Under the pieces are notes generated by a model. It saw nothing but the letters and a program-made list of their open reading frames with translations. It searched no databases and was not told where the DNA came from. The position numbers were made by a program, and so were the translations under genes. A DNA stretch of 64,000 nt from Adiantum capillus-veneris (Eukaryota > Streptophyta > Polypodiopsida > Polypodiales > Pteridaceae), in assembly GCA_014529385.2 (NCBI GenBank), contig CM043957.1:90228660-90292659 (forward strand), written 5' to 3'. Shown here piece by piece: positions 53,254 through 64,000 of this stretch (positions are counted from its first letter, which is position 1; each line of letters starts with the position of its first letter).

Positions 53254-54469
53254 CTACCTTGTTGTAATTACTGTCATAAGATTTAGGTCTTTGTCCACCA
53301 CTTTCACGCCTATGACAGCATTGTTCGCCAAACTTGCTGCCTCTTGATCCATAGGCACATAGCAACCTTCAACAATGTGAGAATTCTTGTACCAAAAGGA
53401 CATTATTAATGTCTGTGTCATAAGCATATACTTGACAATGAAAGTGTCAAGAGGAATCTCGCAACATATGCCATCTGTTTCTTTCACATACCACCCTCAA
53501 TCAAGAAGCTTATCACACAAGAGGGAATCAAATGATTTGCAGAGCAACATAGTTTTAGAAACATGTACTTTGCAGGTATAAAATAACTCAAAAAAGAGAC
53601 CAACAGGACAGAAATTTTCAAGTTTCACCAATTTAGTGGGTACAGAGTTTTGGAGATACCTCTGAACATCCCTATAGAGCCTGCTCCTCAATGCCTCGAC
53701 ACTCATTATTGTGTCGGGAACGAGCCAATCCACAAATTTCTAGTCGTTGGTACTAAAACCTTCACCAACACTCCTCTCTGATTCCTTTGATTGAGTTGGT
53801 AGAAATGGTCATAGAAGAAATACCCTCGTTTGCAAGGCTTTTGCTAGTTTTGCCAGCATATTGCAAGACCCCAATATGAGCATGGGTCACAGAGATGAGA
53901 CCTATAATGCACTCTAGTGGCTCCCATTCCTCATATGAGGAAGGATAAACATTTGTGAATGTAAGAGAATAGAAATAAATACAAACATCTATATAACCTA
54001 ATTATATATGTGTAATAAGAGAAGAAAAAACCAGATTCACATTTGAAATGTAAGATAACATTTATAAAGGAGTGCTAATAATTAACTTACAATTGCACCG
54101 TGGATTATGCACCATGGAGACATCGCCGCCATTAGCAATCACATCAGAGTGAGTGAAAACATGTTGAACAAAGAATTCTTTCAAGGTCTTCTTACCAACC
54201 TCGACTTTGAAATCCAGAACTCTTGCTTTCCATGCAGAACGAAACATATTTGTTTCTTTTGAACTTTTTCTCCTTCTTGGCTGCATAAGAACCCAAGAAC
54301 CTTTGCTTATCCTCTACTCTTGCCACCTATTATCTGTAGTGAGAGAATTTGAGATTGAGATAGGGCTTATGCTACTATATGGTCTTCTTGGCACACTAAT
54401 GGTGAGGCTAGTTGGGGACAGTGTTGAGCAACCTCTAGAACTTCTTGTGCGGGTAGAAGACGAATCCAT
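53254..54469 (-). pseudogene. Unknown minus-strand gene, intron-containing, with in-frame stops
   Basis: Start MDSSSTRTRSSRGCSTLSPT at 54,469 (S/T/R-rich). A TAG after DNRWQE is followed in the same frame by KGSWVLMQPRRRKSSKETNM, KKTLKEFFVQHVF and THSDVIANGGDVSMVHNPRC. A donor GTAAGTTA at 54,090-54,083 suggests an intron down to about 53,930. Then EWEPLECIIGLISVTHAHIG, a gap, and FVDWLVPDTIMSVEALRSRL, QRYLQNSVPTKLVKLENFCP with one TGA before YVKETDGICCEIP. The composition looks like a real protein, but I recognise no family. Phase at the proposed splice would give a stop, so either the acceptor is wrong or the gene is dead. Confidence 0.4.
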
Positions 54470-54499
54470 AAGTATAATGGAGGGAGAATGAGTTTTGAA

Positions 54500-55470
54500 A
54501 TCCTTTCATAAAGTTAGTGGATATCTTTTAATGAAGGGAGAGAGTTAACTATCAATTAGTAGTCATGTGTCAACAACTTGACGGCTACTAGCAGTGGGCC
54601 CTACTTTGTCAGACGAGGAAGTTACCTTATGAAAATGGGACAAAGCTCAATATTTTAAAATGTTTCCTTTCTTTTTTGTGTTATTTTTCATGCATTTCTA
54701 CATAAGGTTGATGCTCATTGGCTGCGCCTTCTTTTCTCTCTCTTCAATAAGCCCCTCCAAATGACCTCCAAAATTTCCTAATGTCGACTGAACCAACTCC
54801 CACACTTGGAGTTTGACACATCCCCTGCAATCAATTGGAGTCTTAATATGTGATTCTTTCATGCATAAAAAAAGTCCAACCAACATCTAATTATGATATA
54901 AAAACCCAATTTTCACAACATTCAACCATGCAAAGTTGATGCATCTCATATGCACTTCACATCTCTAGCACATGGAGCTAGTTTTGACCTAGAAAGGTGG
55001 AAAGGAGTCATAACCATGCATATGAGGAATCCAAATCAATCCATGAGTCCCTAGAAATCATATGATAGCATTCCAACACCATAAACATGATGCAAAATAG
55101 CTCCGACCTTTAGGTCAACCATAAACGATAACTTCGCACATATGCAAAAAACAATTTTTTGGCATTTTTGGGAGTATGCAAAACATGAAATCAAAAGTAT
55201 TTGGCCTCAAACCAATGCATCAAGTTCAGCTTCATAATATATACTATCACTCTATCATATCACTTTGACCATATGGTACTCACACAACAAATGGTAACCC
55301 CAAAAGAAAGCCACTTTCTTCATATTTGCCTATACAGTTTGGATGTTTAACCATTTACGCCCACATAAGTTTATGGTCATCTAATAATTGAAATAAAATC
55401 ACCAAAACAAACCATAAAACATATCAAAATAGCTCGATTAACTCAGGACGTCATATGGTACCCCCTTGGT
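54500..55470. other. Gene-free spacer
   Basis: AT-rich sequence with no ORF, repeat family or element end that I can recognise. Confidence 0.4.
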
Positions 55471-55479
55471 AGCACTCCT

Positions 55480-56880
55480 ACGCGTGTAGGTAAAAACCGG
55501 TTACAGAGTGATTAATAACTTGCATTACCGATGTAATAATGGAGAATTAAGTTCATTTATCACTAGGTTTCATCAAGATTTTCCATTGGTTAATTGGGTC
55601 TGCCCATCCGGTGAATCTATATAGTGGTTCTCCAAGGAGCCTGGAGTAAAAAAATTTGGTTTAGTGGGCAACAAACTGTTTTTTGACCATATCTCCTACC
55701 TCCTATGTGTTTTTCACATGACACCAAAGAGATAAAATTTTTCAAATGATGTATTTTATCTCTGATATAAAGGGTTCGGACTGATTCATAACGGTTTGTG
55801 ATTCATGACCAAAACATTGTTCCTACCAACTCTATGACGTGAAACAAAAGCGCTTTTTATGCACTCACATGACCATAAACGCATCATCTACATAAATTTG
55901 CGTGTTAAACATGATAAACTTATCATGGGGCACCTTTGTATGTGCTCGGTTGATCCATATATGCACTCTTATGTGAAAAATCAATCACCGAGAGGGTGAC
56001 TATGCAGAACAATGACATAGAGAGAGGGATGATGACTATGGAGTTTAGAGCTTCTCACCGTGATTTAGAATTGATTAGGGACTGTCAAAAGGTTTCTTGA
56101 TTTTTTGCAAGAGAGCGGTGATAAGAGCTACGTAGAGGTATCGGCCACGAAAGCTTCCGAAGAGCGCGTACACCGTGAAACGAGAGAGAAGATAATAAGC
56201 AAGTAGAGAGAGAGTATTCTTCTTTTTATGAAGAGAAGAGCTTATGGAGATGGTAATGAAGAGCTTGCACCACTCCGTATAATAGATACGTATAGTCTTG
56301 TGGTAATAGATGCAATAGATGGCAGCTGAGAGAGAGCTTGAAGGCTAAGGGAGAGAGGTTGAGGGAGAGAAGGTAATGCCGACGTCAAGGCAAGAGAGCT
56401 TCTGCTTCTGAGAGTGTGTGTTTTCAAAGTAAAGGGAGAGGGGTCTTTATATAGGCTCTCAAGGCCAAAATTACAAGCTAAGAATACAGTGAAGCAAAGA
56501 GAGATAAGTTCACGCACGTTCGCGGGTTTTTTTTTTTTTGCGAACACGGATTTTGATGTGTGATTTTGAGTCTCTAAAAAGAATCTTGGCTTCCAAGAAA
56601 AGAGCTCTAAACTAAACTCCTCCTCTCTCTTTTCTAAAAAGACTCTTTCTTTCCTAAAAACAAGCCTTTGCTTTTGGTGGTATTCAACTTTTACAGCAAA
56701 ATTGACCATCCGAGCAGTATCTGGCCAATTAATGGAAACCGTAGCTAGACTATTCCACACCGTAATATCCCGACATAATTATGAATTTTTCGTACTGCCC
56801 CTACGTATTTATGGTACCTCTTTTTATAAAATATTTCCCGTAAAAATCCCGTTTGGTCCCGTTTTTACTCCGGGTTATCA
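55480..56880 (-). repeat. Possible LTR-like promoter region (minus strand)
   Basis: Read on the minus strand it starts TGATAACCCGGAGTAAAAAC at 56,880 and contains a TATA box (56,453-56,446, TATATAAA) followed by CCCCTCTCCCTTTACTTTG. A CT-rich leader (CTCTCTCCCTCAACCTCTCT) runs to about 56,200. This is the usual layout of a plant LTR, but no partner LTR, target duplication or clear 3' end was found, so a solo LTR or a gene promoter are both possible. Confidence 0.35.
56446..56453 (-). promoter_or_regulatory. TATA box, minus strand
   Basis: TATATAAA in GAGCCTATATAAAGACCCC, followed by a CT-rich leader on the minus strand. Confidence 0.5.
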
Positions 56881-57064
56881 TTTTTAAATCCAACAAAGAC
56901 TCAAAAACGCCAAAAAACACAAAAAGTTAAAAATAGCAAATTTTTCTAAGACTGAACCAAACGTCTGTCTAACCTACTAGAATATGGAAACGAACTTTCT
57001 TTTCACTTTAGAATCTTCCAATACTGTCAAGCAAGCATCTTAAGTCAAATTTTGGCGAAATATT

Positions 57065-58175
57065 TTGAAAGTTATTTTTCTTATTTTTAGAAGAGACCCA
57101 AAAATTGATGATCTTACAATCCGTTTGGAGAAGAAAGAGGATGTTTCAAGATCTGTGTCCATGCATGTAGGTAAGATGGCTACAAGAGATTATGGCATGA
57201 GTGATGGAAGTCCCAACCATAAAAGAGGGAAACAAGTTGAAATATGTACATGTAGAGAGAAGAAGAAGAGAAAACCCAAGCAACATTACAATGCATCTGA
57301 CTTTCCTTTGGGAAAAGGGCAACCAAATTATAGCCCAAGGGTTGATTTGTGAGTAGAAAGGCTAATGCTACCTTTGAGAAACACATGCTAGCTTTGAGAA
57401 ACACATAATGATGTGTCCTAAGAAGAAGGAGACTACAAGGGGGTCTGTGAGTCCTGTCTTTGAATGAGCTACCTGATATATGTCCTAATATGGATGCATG
57501 GAAGGAGAGAAAGTGCATTTGAGAGGCTTATATTTATGGAGATGCACATGTATGTGTTATTACTCAAGCTTGTGTATCAAAGTTGGGACTCAATATCGTG
57601 AATAATTCAAGTTTTCACGTACATAAAGCTTGCCAACCAATCAAGGGTAAAGTGCTTGGGAGTTATAAGGATTTTGAGGTGGATGTATTTGATGTTAAAG
57701 TGCTGGTCAATTGTCATGTTATGATCGTGGGTATTGGTGCTCATCCTCGGAAGACCATGGTTACAAGAAACCAAAGTTGTACATGATTGGGGACATGGTA
57801 CCATCACTCTCTACAATAGAAGGGGTGAAAAGAAGAGGTTTTACATGGCTAGCAAGCAATCTTCGGATGTTGATTTTGATGAAACAAGTGATGAAGAACA
57901 GTACTCAAGTGAAGAAGAAGACATTGGGGATGATAAAAATGAGATGGAAGATAGCAAAAATAGTGATCTAGATGTTTCCTCCTTGTTTCTTGAGGAAGAA
58001 GATTAGCTTACCTTGGCTTTAGAAGATTGGAAGAAGACCACATTTATCACACCATGGGGATGATTTTGTTATTGTGTGCTTCCTTTTGGTCTTATGAATT
58101 CTTGTGTGTGCCAAAAGCGTGTCAATAAGGTGTTCTCTACCTTTCTTGGCAAGTTTGTGAAGGATCTTATTTGTG
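57065..58175 (+). pseudogene. Tat-like gypsy fragment: gag end, protease and start of RT
   Basis: Decayed copy of an element related to the one at 21.8-30.9 kb. HYNASDFPLGKGQPNYS (about 57,280) corresponds to QIDISDFPMGSRTQPYD there. The protease remnant has KLGLNIVNNSSFHVHKACQP, a DFEVDVFDVKVLV strand and LGRPWLQETKVVHDWGHGTI (about 57,740). An acidic stretch follows, then after a large deletion the RT middle: KKTTFITPWG and LPFGLMNS (about 58,030-58,100) and VFSTFLGKFVKD (about 58,170), where the frame is cut by a 2.8-kb insertion. The RT continues at about 60,980. Confidence 0.75.
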
Positions 58176-58182
58176 AGGTGCC

Positions 58183-58355
58183 CACCCCGCCGTATCAACC
58201 AGCGGATTTGATGGTGAATCTGGTGGCCACTAGACCTATTGCGGAAGCAAACAAAATGGTTCAGACTTTGACTAGCGGATGATCTCTCATCACAAAGTGA
58301 GTCGAGTTCGAGCCTACTAGCAAGGAGATCTAGCTCCACCTCGCAGGGTAAGTGT
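58183..58355 (+). other. Possible tRNA-derived SINE-like stretch
   Basis: GAGTTCGAGCCTACT (about 58,306) matches the pol III B-box pattern GTTCGANNCC. A looser A-box-like TAGCGGATGATC lies about 35 bases upstream. A poly-A or other SINE tail is not evident, so this is tentative. Confidence 0.2.
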
Positions 58356-58847
58356 ACTTAAACTATCTAGATATCCTAAGACCCACCCTCCAAGAGAAGA
58401 GAAACCCCGAGTGCCTTTTTCCCCATGTTTCAGAGGCACGTACTCTCGAGATTTCACCGCTCTAGGGGCAATGAGTATTACTAATATCGAAGTAAGCACT
58501 ATGGGGACAGAGAGTTCTCGACCAATCGGAACCACCCATCTCGTAGGCATTGCCAACTTGAGCCAAGCCCCCACTTTCCACCCCCACACTCACACTTCTT
58601 TGTGTGACCTAATTACTACCACAAAGGTTGTTCAACATAAAGTTTCCTTGTTTAATTCCGAATCACATTGTTCGTTAAGACAGCCCTTCAACCAGTATTG
58701 CAAACAACACCAAGACAGAATTCTAGTAAAAATTCTACTGAAACTTATTCATAAAAATTCCAATGTTCTGGAGGTACAACATCCCCCCCTCCAGCGAGAG
58801 TTCACTCCTCCCGTTGTCGCCTAGCTGCCCATACAACTAGGTATGTC

Positions 58848-58965
58848 CACCGCATAGAAAGCACGTCATGGACACTCCCACCGCATAGAAAGCAAGACGT
58901 GGGTTCTCACCGCATAGAAAGAAAGTCATGGGTATCCACCGCATAAAAAAACAAGTCGTGGATTC
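58848..58965 (+). repeat. Four ~30-bp tandem repeats
   Basis: CACCGCATAGAAAGCA-type units begin at 58,848, 58,879, 58,908 and 58,937, each followed by a GTCATGG or GTCGTGG variant. Confidence 0.9.
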
Positions 58966-59249
58966 AAGAGCCCTTAACGAGGAACTCTGCCCCCTGTGGG
59001 GGGTCAGGACTGATTCAACATTGGAAATAAAATGAACATGCCGAGCTAAATTTTCCCTAGAAAACATTCTTTCCTCTTTCAAACAGCATACCCATCAAGC
59101 ATTACCTTCCTACTTTAGAACTTAATGTACAATGAATCCAATGCCGCGGTTTTCGTCGGATTTCTCCAACATGTTTGGGGATATGAACATTCCTAGCTAA
59201 TGAATGCAATGTTAATTTAAACAACTTGAATGAAAATTTGACCTACCTC

Positions 59250-59387
59250 TTCCATTTCTTCAACGATGGCCCGTGAGATGGCCGGTATTTGTTCCTCCAT
59301 GGGGGCTTTCCCCTTCCCATTGACATTGCTGGTTCCCGCCTCGCAGTCATGGGCACCACCGAAGCGTGTTCTCTTAACCGGGGCCAT
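59250..59387 (-). other. Exon-like ORF with splice donor (minus strand)
   Basis: ATG at 59,387 opens MAPVKRTRFGGAHDCEAGTS, then GKGKAPMEEQIPAISRAIVE and EMEEV, directly followed by a consensus donor GAG|GTAGGT. GC content and codon structure are unlike the AT-rich surroundings. It could be the first exon of a gag-like or transposase gene belonging to the 2.8-kb insertion. No second exon was identified. Confidence 0.35.
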
Positions 59388-60195
59388 TTGTCTCACTACT
59401 TTAATTAATTATCTTGGAGAAGAGCTAAGGTTCGAAAGTATCATAACAATTCAATAGGTAGATTAGCAACATAGATTAATCCCCCCTATATGTGAGGTTT
59501 AGAATTTTCCATATAGTAATCATCATGGATGACACATAATCCTATGGGAACCTGCTCTAAAGATAATTACTCGGCTTACGTGATTAAGAATTAGTAGGAT
59601 TTCACTAATGGAATTACCAGAGAGATGAATTAAGTATGATTAATCTCTTTCCTAGCAACTAGATGATGCAGATTTATCTTATGCATATGTGTGAGGAAAG
59701 TAAACTCGTAGAGACTTAATGACAGATTAATTTTTCCTTAATTACACCTTAATGCATAAAGGAATTGAATTTAATTTAGTTACAGTATTAATTGGTGATA
59801 GAAAAAGTGATTCTCTTAAATCTACACAATTACTAACTTACCGACTAATTACTATGCTACCTAGAGAGGGAAAGTTCTAATAATTATGCACTAATCATTA
59901 ATCGAGAGTGACGAATGGCTGATAATTCAGCTATGGAATGATGATTACGTAATAGAATATGGTTAAAGAGAATTTAGAGAGTAATTATAGAGAATTACGA
60001 CTAGGAATAAGCATAATAGACGAGGAATTTGGATGGTAGAGAAAAGAATTTACAGATGGCATTAACTAAACCATGGTTACCGTGATTAAGGGCTGATAAT
60101 CTCTCAATTTTCTGATCTAATCAAACTTCTTGAGACGAGAATTCGGCAGCACCTCCCTCCTTGCTTCTTCTTTAAAAGGTGTGATTCGGCAGCAC

Positions 60196-60257
60196 CTTCC
60201 TAGTGTGTGTAGGCGTGTGTGTATGCACTGTTTGTGTGTGTGTGTGTGAGTGAGCAT

Positions 60258-60316
<59 letters not shown>
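60196..60316 (+). repeat. GT microsatellite
   Basis: Interrupted GT tract, with a pure run from about 60,260 to 60,316. The HTHTHT frames on the minus strand are artefacts. Just upstream, ATTCGGCAGCACCT occurs twice (60,141 and 60,185). Confidence 0.9.
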
Positions 60317-60318
<2 letters not shown>

Positions 60319-60978
60319 GGTCTTTAAATAGGCTCCTACAAGCTGAAAATTGATTTGTGCTACTATAAGCATCTGAGTGAGCACTCAGTCCTTGCATGGT
60401 AAGTCTAGTTCCCTACTCACCAAGTGTCAGGTTGGCTAGTTTAACTGACTCTGAGACTTCGTTACTGGCTTGGCAGCTTTCCCAGGACTCCCACAAAGCA
60501 AGAGGGCATCCCCTAGCTGCTAAAGCTGGTCTGGAGTGGGCTGGAACCTGTTCCCACACAGCCTCGGGCCCCCGGTACCTCCCCGGACAATTTTTAGGAA
60601 ATTTGGTTCTAGGCTAAAACGAGTCATACGAATCGGATTTTGATGCCAAAAATTGCTATACGAAGCTCTAACTAAGACGTACTGGCTCGAGTACCTGCCA
60701 TATTTAGCAGCCCCCGGGGTCCGAAAATGCATTTTTTCCAAATTTGGGGTACGGGTGCAGTTTTTCGAGACGGTCAAAACTGGACAGGTCGGGTGACCAA
60801 AAACTTGCTATTTTTGGAAATTTTTACAAAAATTATTTTAATTCACATTTTGAAGCTTTATAACATTCTAAACATCATGGCACTGACAGAATCTGAAAAA
60901 CTGTTAAAAATAGTAACTTATTCCATTGTATTCATTTCATGGTACAAGGGTGCTCTTTTTGATCGGGTCAGAGACCTT

Positions 60979-61725
60979 ACATTATTGATGACTTTTGTGT
61001 TTATAGATCTAGAAACAATCATTGTGTAAATCTTGGGATGGCATTGAAGCAATATGATGAAATTGGAGGTCAACTCAACCCAAAGAAGTGTCATCTTGCT
61101 CAACCAAAAGTGAATTTTTTGGGGCACAGGATCTCAGAGAATGGGATTGAAGTGGATCTTGACAAAGTGAAGGCTTTGGTGCTCCTTGCATCACCTAAGG
61201 ATACAAAGCAAATTGCTACTTTTATTCAAAAGGTGAAGTATATTTCAAGGTTCATTCCTTTGTCCTCTCAACTTATTTATCCTCTATATCAAGTAGGAAG
61301 GTTGGATCCTCAATGGACAAATGAATGTGAAGAGGTTTTATCAAAGAGGTTTTTGGTTCTCTTCCTGATGTGAAAGCTCCTAATTGGGATAATGATTTTT
61401 ATGTGAATCCATGAGGAGGTGAGGATGATATTGGAGCTATTCTTCTTCAATGAGGTAACAACTCCCATTACATGAAAGCCTATCTATTGTGCTAGCAGGG
61501 TGAAGCTAGAGGTGAAAAGAGGCTATACTAAGGTGGAGCTCATCATGGGGAGTGTGATTTATGCATGTAGAAGGTTTAGCACTACCTTTTCCCCAAACCA
61601 TTTTCATTTCTCACTAGCTACACTCTTCTACCTCAATTGGTGAATAGATCTACTTTGTCAAAGAGGGTCATGAAGTGGATTGTGGAGCACACAACCTCTT
61701 GTAGTGACACCCTTGAGGATGCTAG
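60979..61725 (+). pseudogene. Tat-like gypsy fragment continued: RT thumb and RNase H
   Basis: IIDDFCVYRSRNNHCVNLGM at about 60,985 (the catalytic DD motif) leads into GGQLNPKKCHLAQPKVNFLG and HRISENGIEVDLDKVKALVL. RNase H remnants follow: DFYVNP, DIGAILLQ at about 61,395-61,450, YCASRVKLEVKRGYTKVELI (with a shift), and LSKRVMKWIVEHTT at about 61,656. Many stops break it. It joins the next element at about 61,725. Confidence 0.8.
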
Positions 61726-63330
61726 AACCAACTATTGTATCCTCTTGTGGAATATAGTACGAGCACAATTTTATTGTAATTATATTTGGAAAAGGCAACA
61801 ACTTTGAGGTTTTTTTGGGACGGACATTCATGCATCAACTCAAAATGGCGCAAGATTGGGGTTATGACCATCTCTACTTGCGGCATAAGGGTATCATAAC
61901 CAGGGTCAGTACAAAGGACCATAGTTACAAAGATGTAAATCAAACCCCAAGATTTTGGTGTAGCTATAGATTCCAAAACACAATTGCCTGCTTGGTTGGT
62001 CAAGGGAGCACACGTTTGGAAGTGTGCTTAAGGAAAAAAGATTGCACACTAAAGAGATTAGTGATAAATCTTACATTCAAGAACCGTTTCCAAAAGATTT
62101 ATTTGAACCCTTTGGATGGGAACAAATACTGGTGACTCTAGATATGTGCGCAAACAAAATAACGCCTACAAAATTTTGTGACAATAATGGCAATGATATA
62201 ACTCCCTGCTTTACGATAAAGGTATTGAAAGAAACTAATAAAAATTGTGAGTATGAAAATAGAATATGTGAGATAAACAAAGTCATGAACCATCATGCAA
62301 AAGCACAAACAAAAGAAGCAAAGCAACTGCGAGAATATGTCATCATTGACATACTTGAAGAATCTATAGAAGATGATTCAAAGAAGATGGCTCTAGAAAA
62401 GGTACTATGGAAAGCAAATGAAGAACCAAGCTCCACATCAAATGTCCAACAAACGCATGATCAAGAGAAGAACATGGATAAGGTAGAAGATCGATTGTCT
62501 CCTATGGTGTCAAAGTCAGTGTATGTGGAGAAATACGACTCAAAATCAGATGTTCATCTATGTGATTGATGCTTATGCGATAAGAAATCAGATGTCTTAT
62601 GGCACTTGGATAACAATGGGAAAGCCATCGATCAAAGAACTAGAAGAAACATTGTACACAAGTTCAAAAATGTTGATTCCTAGCTTTGGCGTGGTGGAGG
62701 CCGTACTCAAGTTGAGTATTGGGGAGTTCAAGGAATCTTTCTACATGATATCATCGACTCTCATCACATCAAAGAGATCTTGGTCTTGACTAAAATCTGG
62801 ATGAATGCCTTCCTTCGGGAAACAACAAAAAGCTTCAACAACAACACCATCCAAAGCCTCAGAAGTATCTCAAATCCATGCAGAGAAGAAGCAACCAACC
62901 ATCACAGAAAAAGGTAAAGCTAAGGTTAACACCGAAGTAGATCAACCTTGCAAGTTGACTTTAGCTTCAACAAACCTCCATCAAAATTCATGCACAGCCT
63001 CTACATCAACAACCAATATACCATCAGCAATGCAATGGAAACCCAAGTAAAAAGTTTATCAACCAAAATTTTCATCACCAAAGACCATTCAAAAGAAGCC
63101 AAAGAGAATCAACCAAGTGTTAGTGTCAATAGACCACATCAAAGTGAAAGACCTAATTTGGATACATCACTCACCAATTCAATCTCAACAACCACAGGTG
63201 ACAAGGTGGGTAGCGTCAAATGAGTCATTCACTACTCAAGGATACTTTCAGGGGAACACCAATGTTTGGGCCAAAAAACCTAAAGTAATAGTTATTGGAA
63301 TTAGGGTTGCAAGGAAACGCACATAGCTTA
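61725..63330 (+). mobile_element. Second copy of the gag-pro/W-P-K element family (partial)
   Basis: Begins within the protease (SSCGI, stop, YEHNFIVIIFGKGNNFEV), then FLGRTFMHQLKMAQDWGYDH at about 61,813 and HSYKDVNQTP. After a shift it continues as KSYIQEPFPKDLFEPFGWEQ and ILVTLDMCANKITPTKFCDN (62,060-62,190). An acidic/polar tail follows to about 62,570, then Q/S/T-rich sequence with VTRWVAS and NVWAKKPK at about 63,200-63,280. The order matches 15.8-17.3 kb, with moderate divergence. No RT follows here either. The 5' part is missing, cut by the gypsy fragment; the 3' end meets a copia fragment. Confidence 0.75.
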
Positions 63331-63371
63331 GAGAAGATGAAGGAAGCTCAAGGCACACAACAGAGAGTGTG

Positions 63372-64000
63372 TTACTTAGTGTGCAATGGAAAAATAGATA
63401 GCCCTAGAGTGATGGGCGTATATACAATGCACCATACACACTCAATCGTAGTTGTGAAGACTGCCCTGTACTCAGCCTCACAACTCGAAGTGGCCACAGT
63501 AGGTTGCTTCTTGCTCAACCATGATATACATGAATTGCCAAGCATGAAACAAAAACCACTTATGGACACTCACGTGTCAAAACAACCAGCCCAATCTGAG
63601 TCCAAAAAAGCATGTAAGTTTGGAGGCAATGATCTCCCCCTGGGATAAAACAAGCCAAGATGTAAAGTGCCACTAAGGTAGCAAAAAATACTCTTGACAG
63701 CCTGCCAATGCTTGGAACCTGGGCTATGCATAAATGTGTTGACCTGTGAGACTACAAACTGAATATCTAGCCTCATGTTGCATACATAAATGAGGCATCC
63801 AACAGCAGTTTGGTGAAGAGTGACATCTTCAGGATCACCAGCATCATGTAGACTCAATTTCAAACCTGTTTCCATGGGAGTGGCAATAGTTTTACAATGC
63901 TCAAGTCTAAACTTACAGATTTTGATACCCTAATGTGTCATAAAGAGAATGCAGCAATGTCTCTATGTGACTTTTCTAACACAAGGAAATACCACCATCA
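63372..64000 (-). mobile_element. Ty1/copia RT-RNase H fragment (runs off the window)
   Basis: Minus-strand frame from 63,875: TAVGCLIYVCNMRLDIQFVV, SQVNTFMHSPGSKHWQAVKS, CYLSGTLHLGLFY and HAFLDSDWAGCFDT. A TGA follows (near 63,570), then in the same frame SISGFCFMLGNSCISWLSKK and QPTVATSSCEAEYRAV. This is the canonical end of copia RT plus RNase H (D-S-D-W-A-G, E-A-E-Y catalytic motifs). The stop lies where copia has Arg and one C-to-T change (CGA to TGA) explains it. After EAEYRAV the frame degenerates. Confidence 0.88.

Larger units (their letters stand above)
58176..60978. mobile_element. ~2.8-kb insertion splitting the gypsy RT domain
   Basis: RT homology stops after FLGKFVKD at about 58,170 and resumes with IIDDFCVY at about 60,985. 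The flanks GGATCTTA (58,164) and AGACCTTA (60,973) may be a degenerate target duplication. On the minus strand the right edge starts TGACCCGATCAAAAAGAGCA and the left edge ends GGGCACCTCACA, compatible with LTR-type TG...CA ends. The interior holds a pol III-like stretch, a 30-bp tandem repeat, a small exon-like ORF on the minus strand, AT-rich sequence and a GT microsatellite. I cannot class it. Confidence 0.55.

Noticed and set aside
56242-56760. 172-codon minus-strand ORF as a protein gene
   Set aside because: It spans the TATA box and CT-rich leader of an LTR-like promoter, so it is better read as untranslated promoter sequence.

Overview
This is a plant nuclear window. Gene fragments carry spliceosomal introns, and plant-type LTR and LINE retrotransposons, expanded simple repeats and two large home-grown tandem-repeat families fill most of it. 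It contains no bacterial operons, rRNA or CRISPR. The repeat load, with long GA/CT/GT/CA tracts and nested dead elements, suggests a very large genome such as a fern, lycophyte or gymnosperm. I cannot name the species from the sequence.

Layout. 1-13,490: a degenerate satellite built on the word AAGGTCCACCACTTGTCCAA (family A). It runs forward up to about 5.3 kb and in reverse from about 5.7 to 13 kb. Embedded in it are a possible SET-domain remnant (2.4-2.9 kb), a frameshifted FCP1-like phosphatase pseudogene (3.56-4.95 kb) and an intact FCP1-like terminal exon (9.92-10.70 kb). 13,490-20,100: a decayed LTR element with zinc knuckle, retropepsin and a W-I-P-K-rich tail but no visible reverse transcriptase. 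Its 3' end carries a captured DEAD-box helicase cDNA fragment followed by a polypurine tract and an LTR. 20,390-21,143: a broken minus-strand ORF of unknown function.

21,150-38,890: a second satellite (family B, palindromic word CTATGGCCCTAGGGCCATAG). A young, almost complete 9.1-kb Ty3/gypsy element with two RNase H domains (Tat-like) has inserted into it at 21,797-30,918. 39-43.4 kb: a DUF8039-like exon and an unknown 411-codon ORF that is cut off by the end of a TTAA-flanked DNA transposon. 43.3-44.5 kb: a microsatellite cluster with a 23-base G run.

44.6-50.3 kb: a minus-strand L1-like LINE with ORF1, endonuclease, RT and C-terminal region. It is interrupted by a 438-bp foldback element and by a full 1,328-bp TTAA transposon. 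50.4-54.5 kb: microsatellites, a histone H3/CENH3-like pseudogene, a third FCP1-like pseudogene and an unknown minus-strand gene. 54.5-64 kb: an LTR-like promoter, a Tat-like gypsy fragment split by a 2.8-kb insertion, a second copy of the 13.5-kb gag-pro element family, and a minus-strand Ty1/copia tail.

The region therefore works mainly as a stack of nested insertions. Several order themselves in time: TTAA element into LINE, gypsy element into satellite B, 2.8-kb insertion into gypsy RT. The only gene piece without an obvious lesion is the FCP1-like exon at 9.9-10.7 kb.
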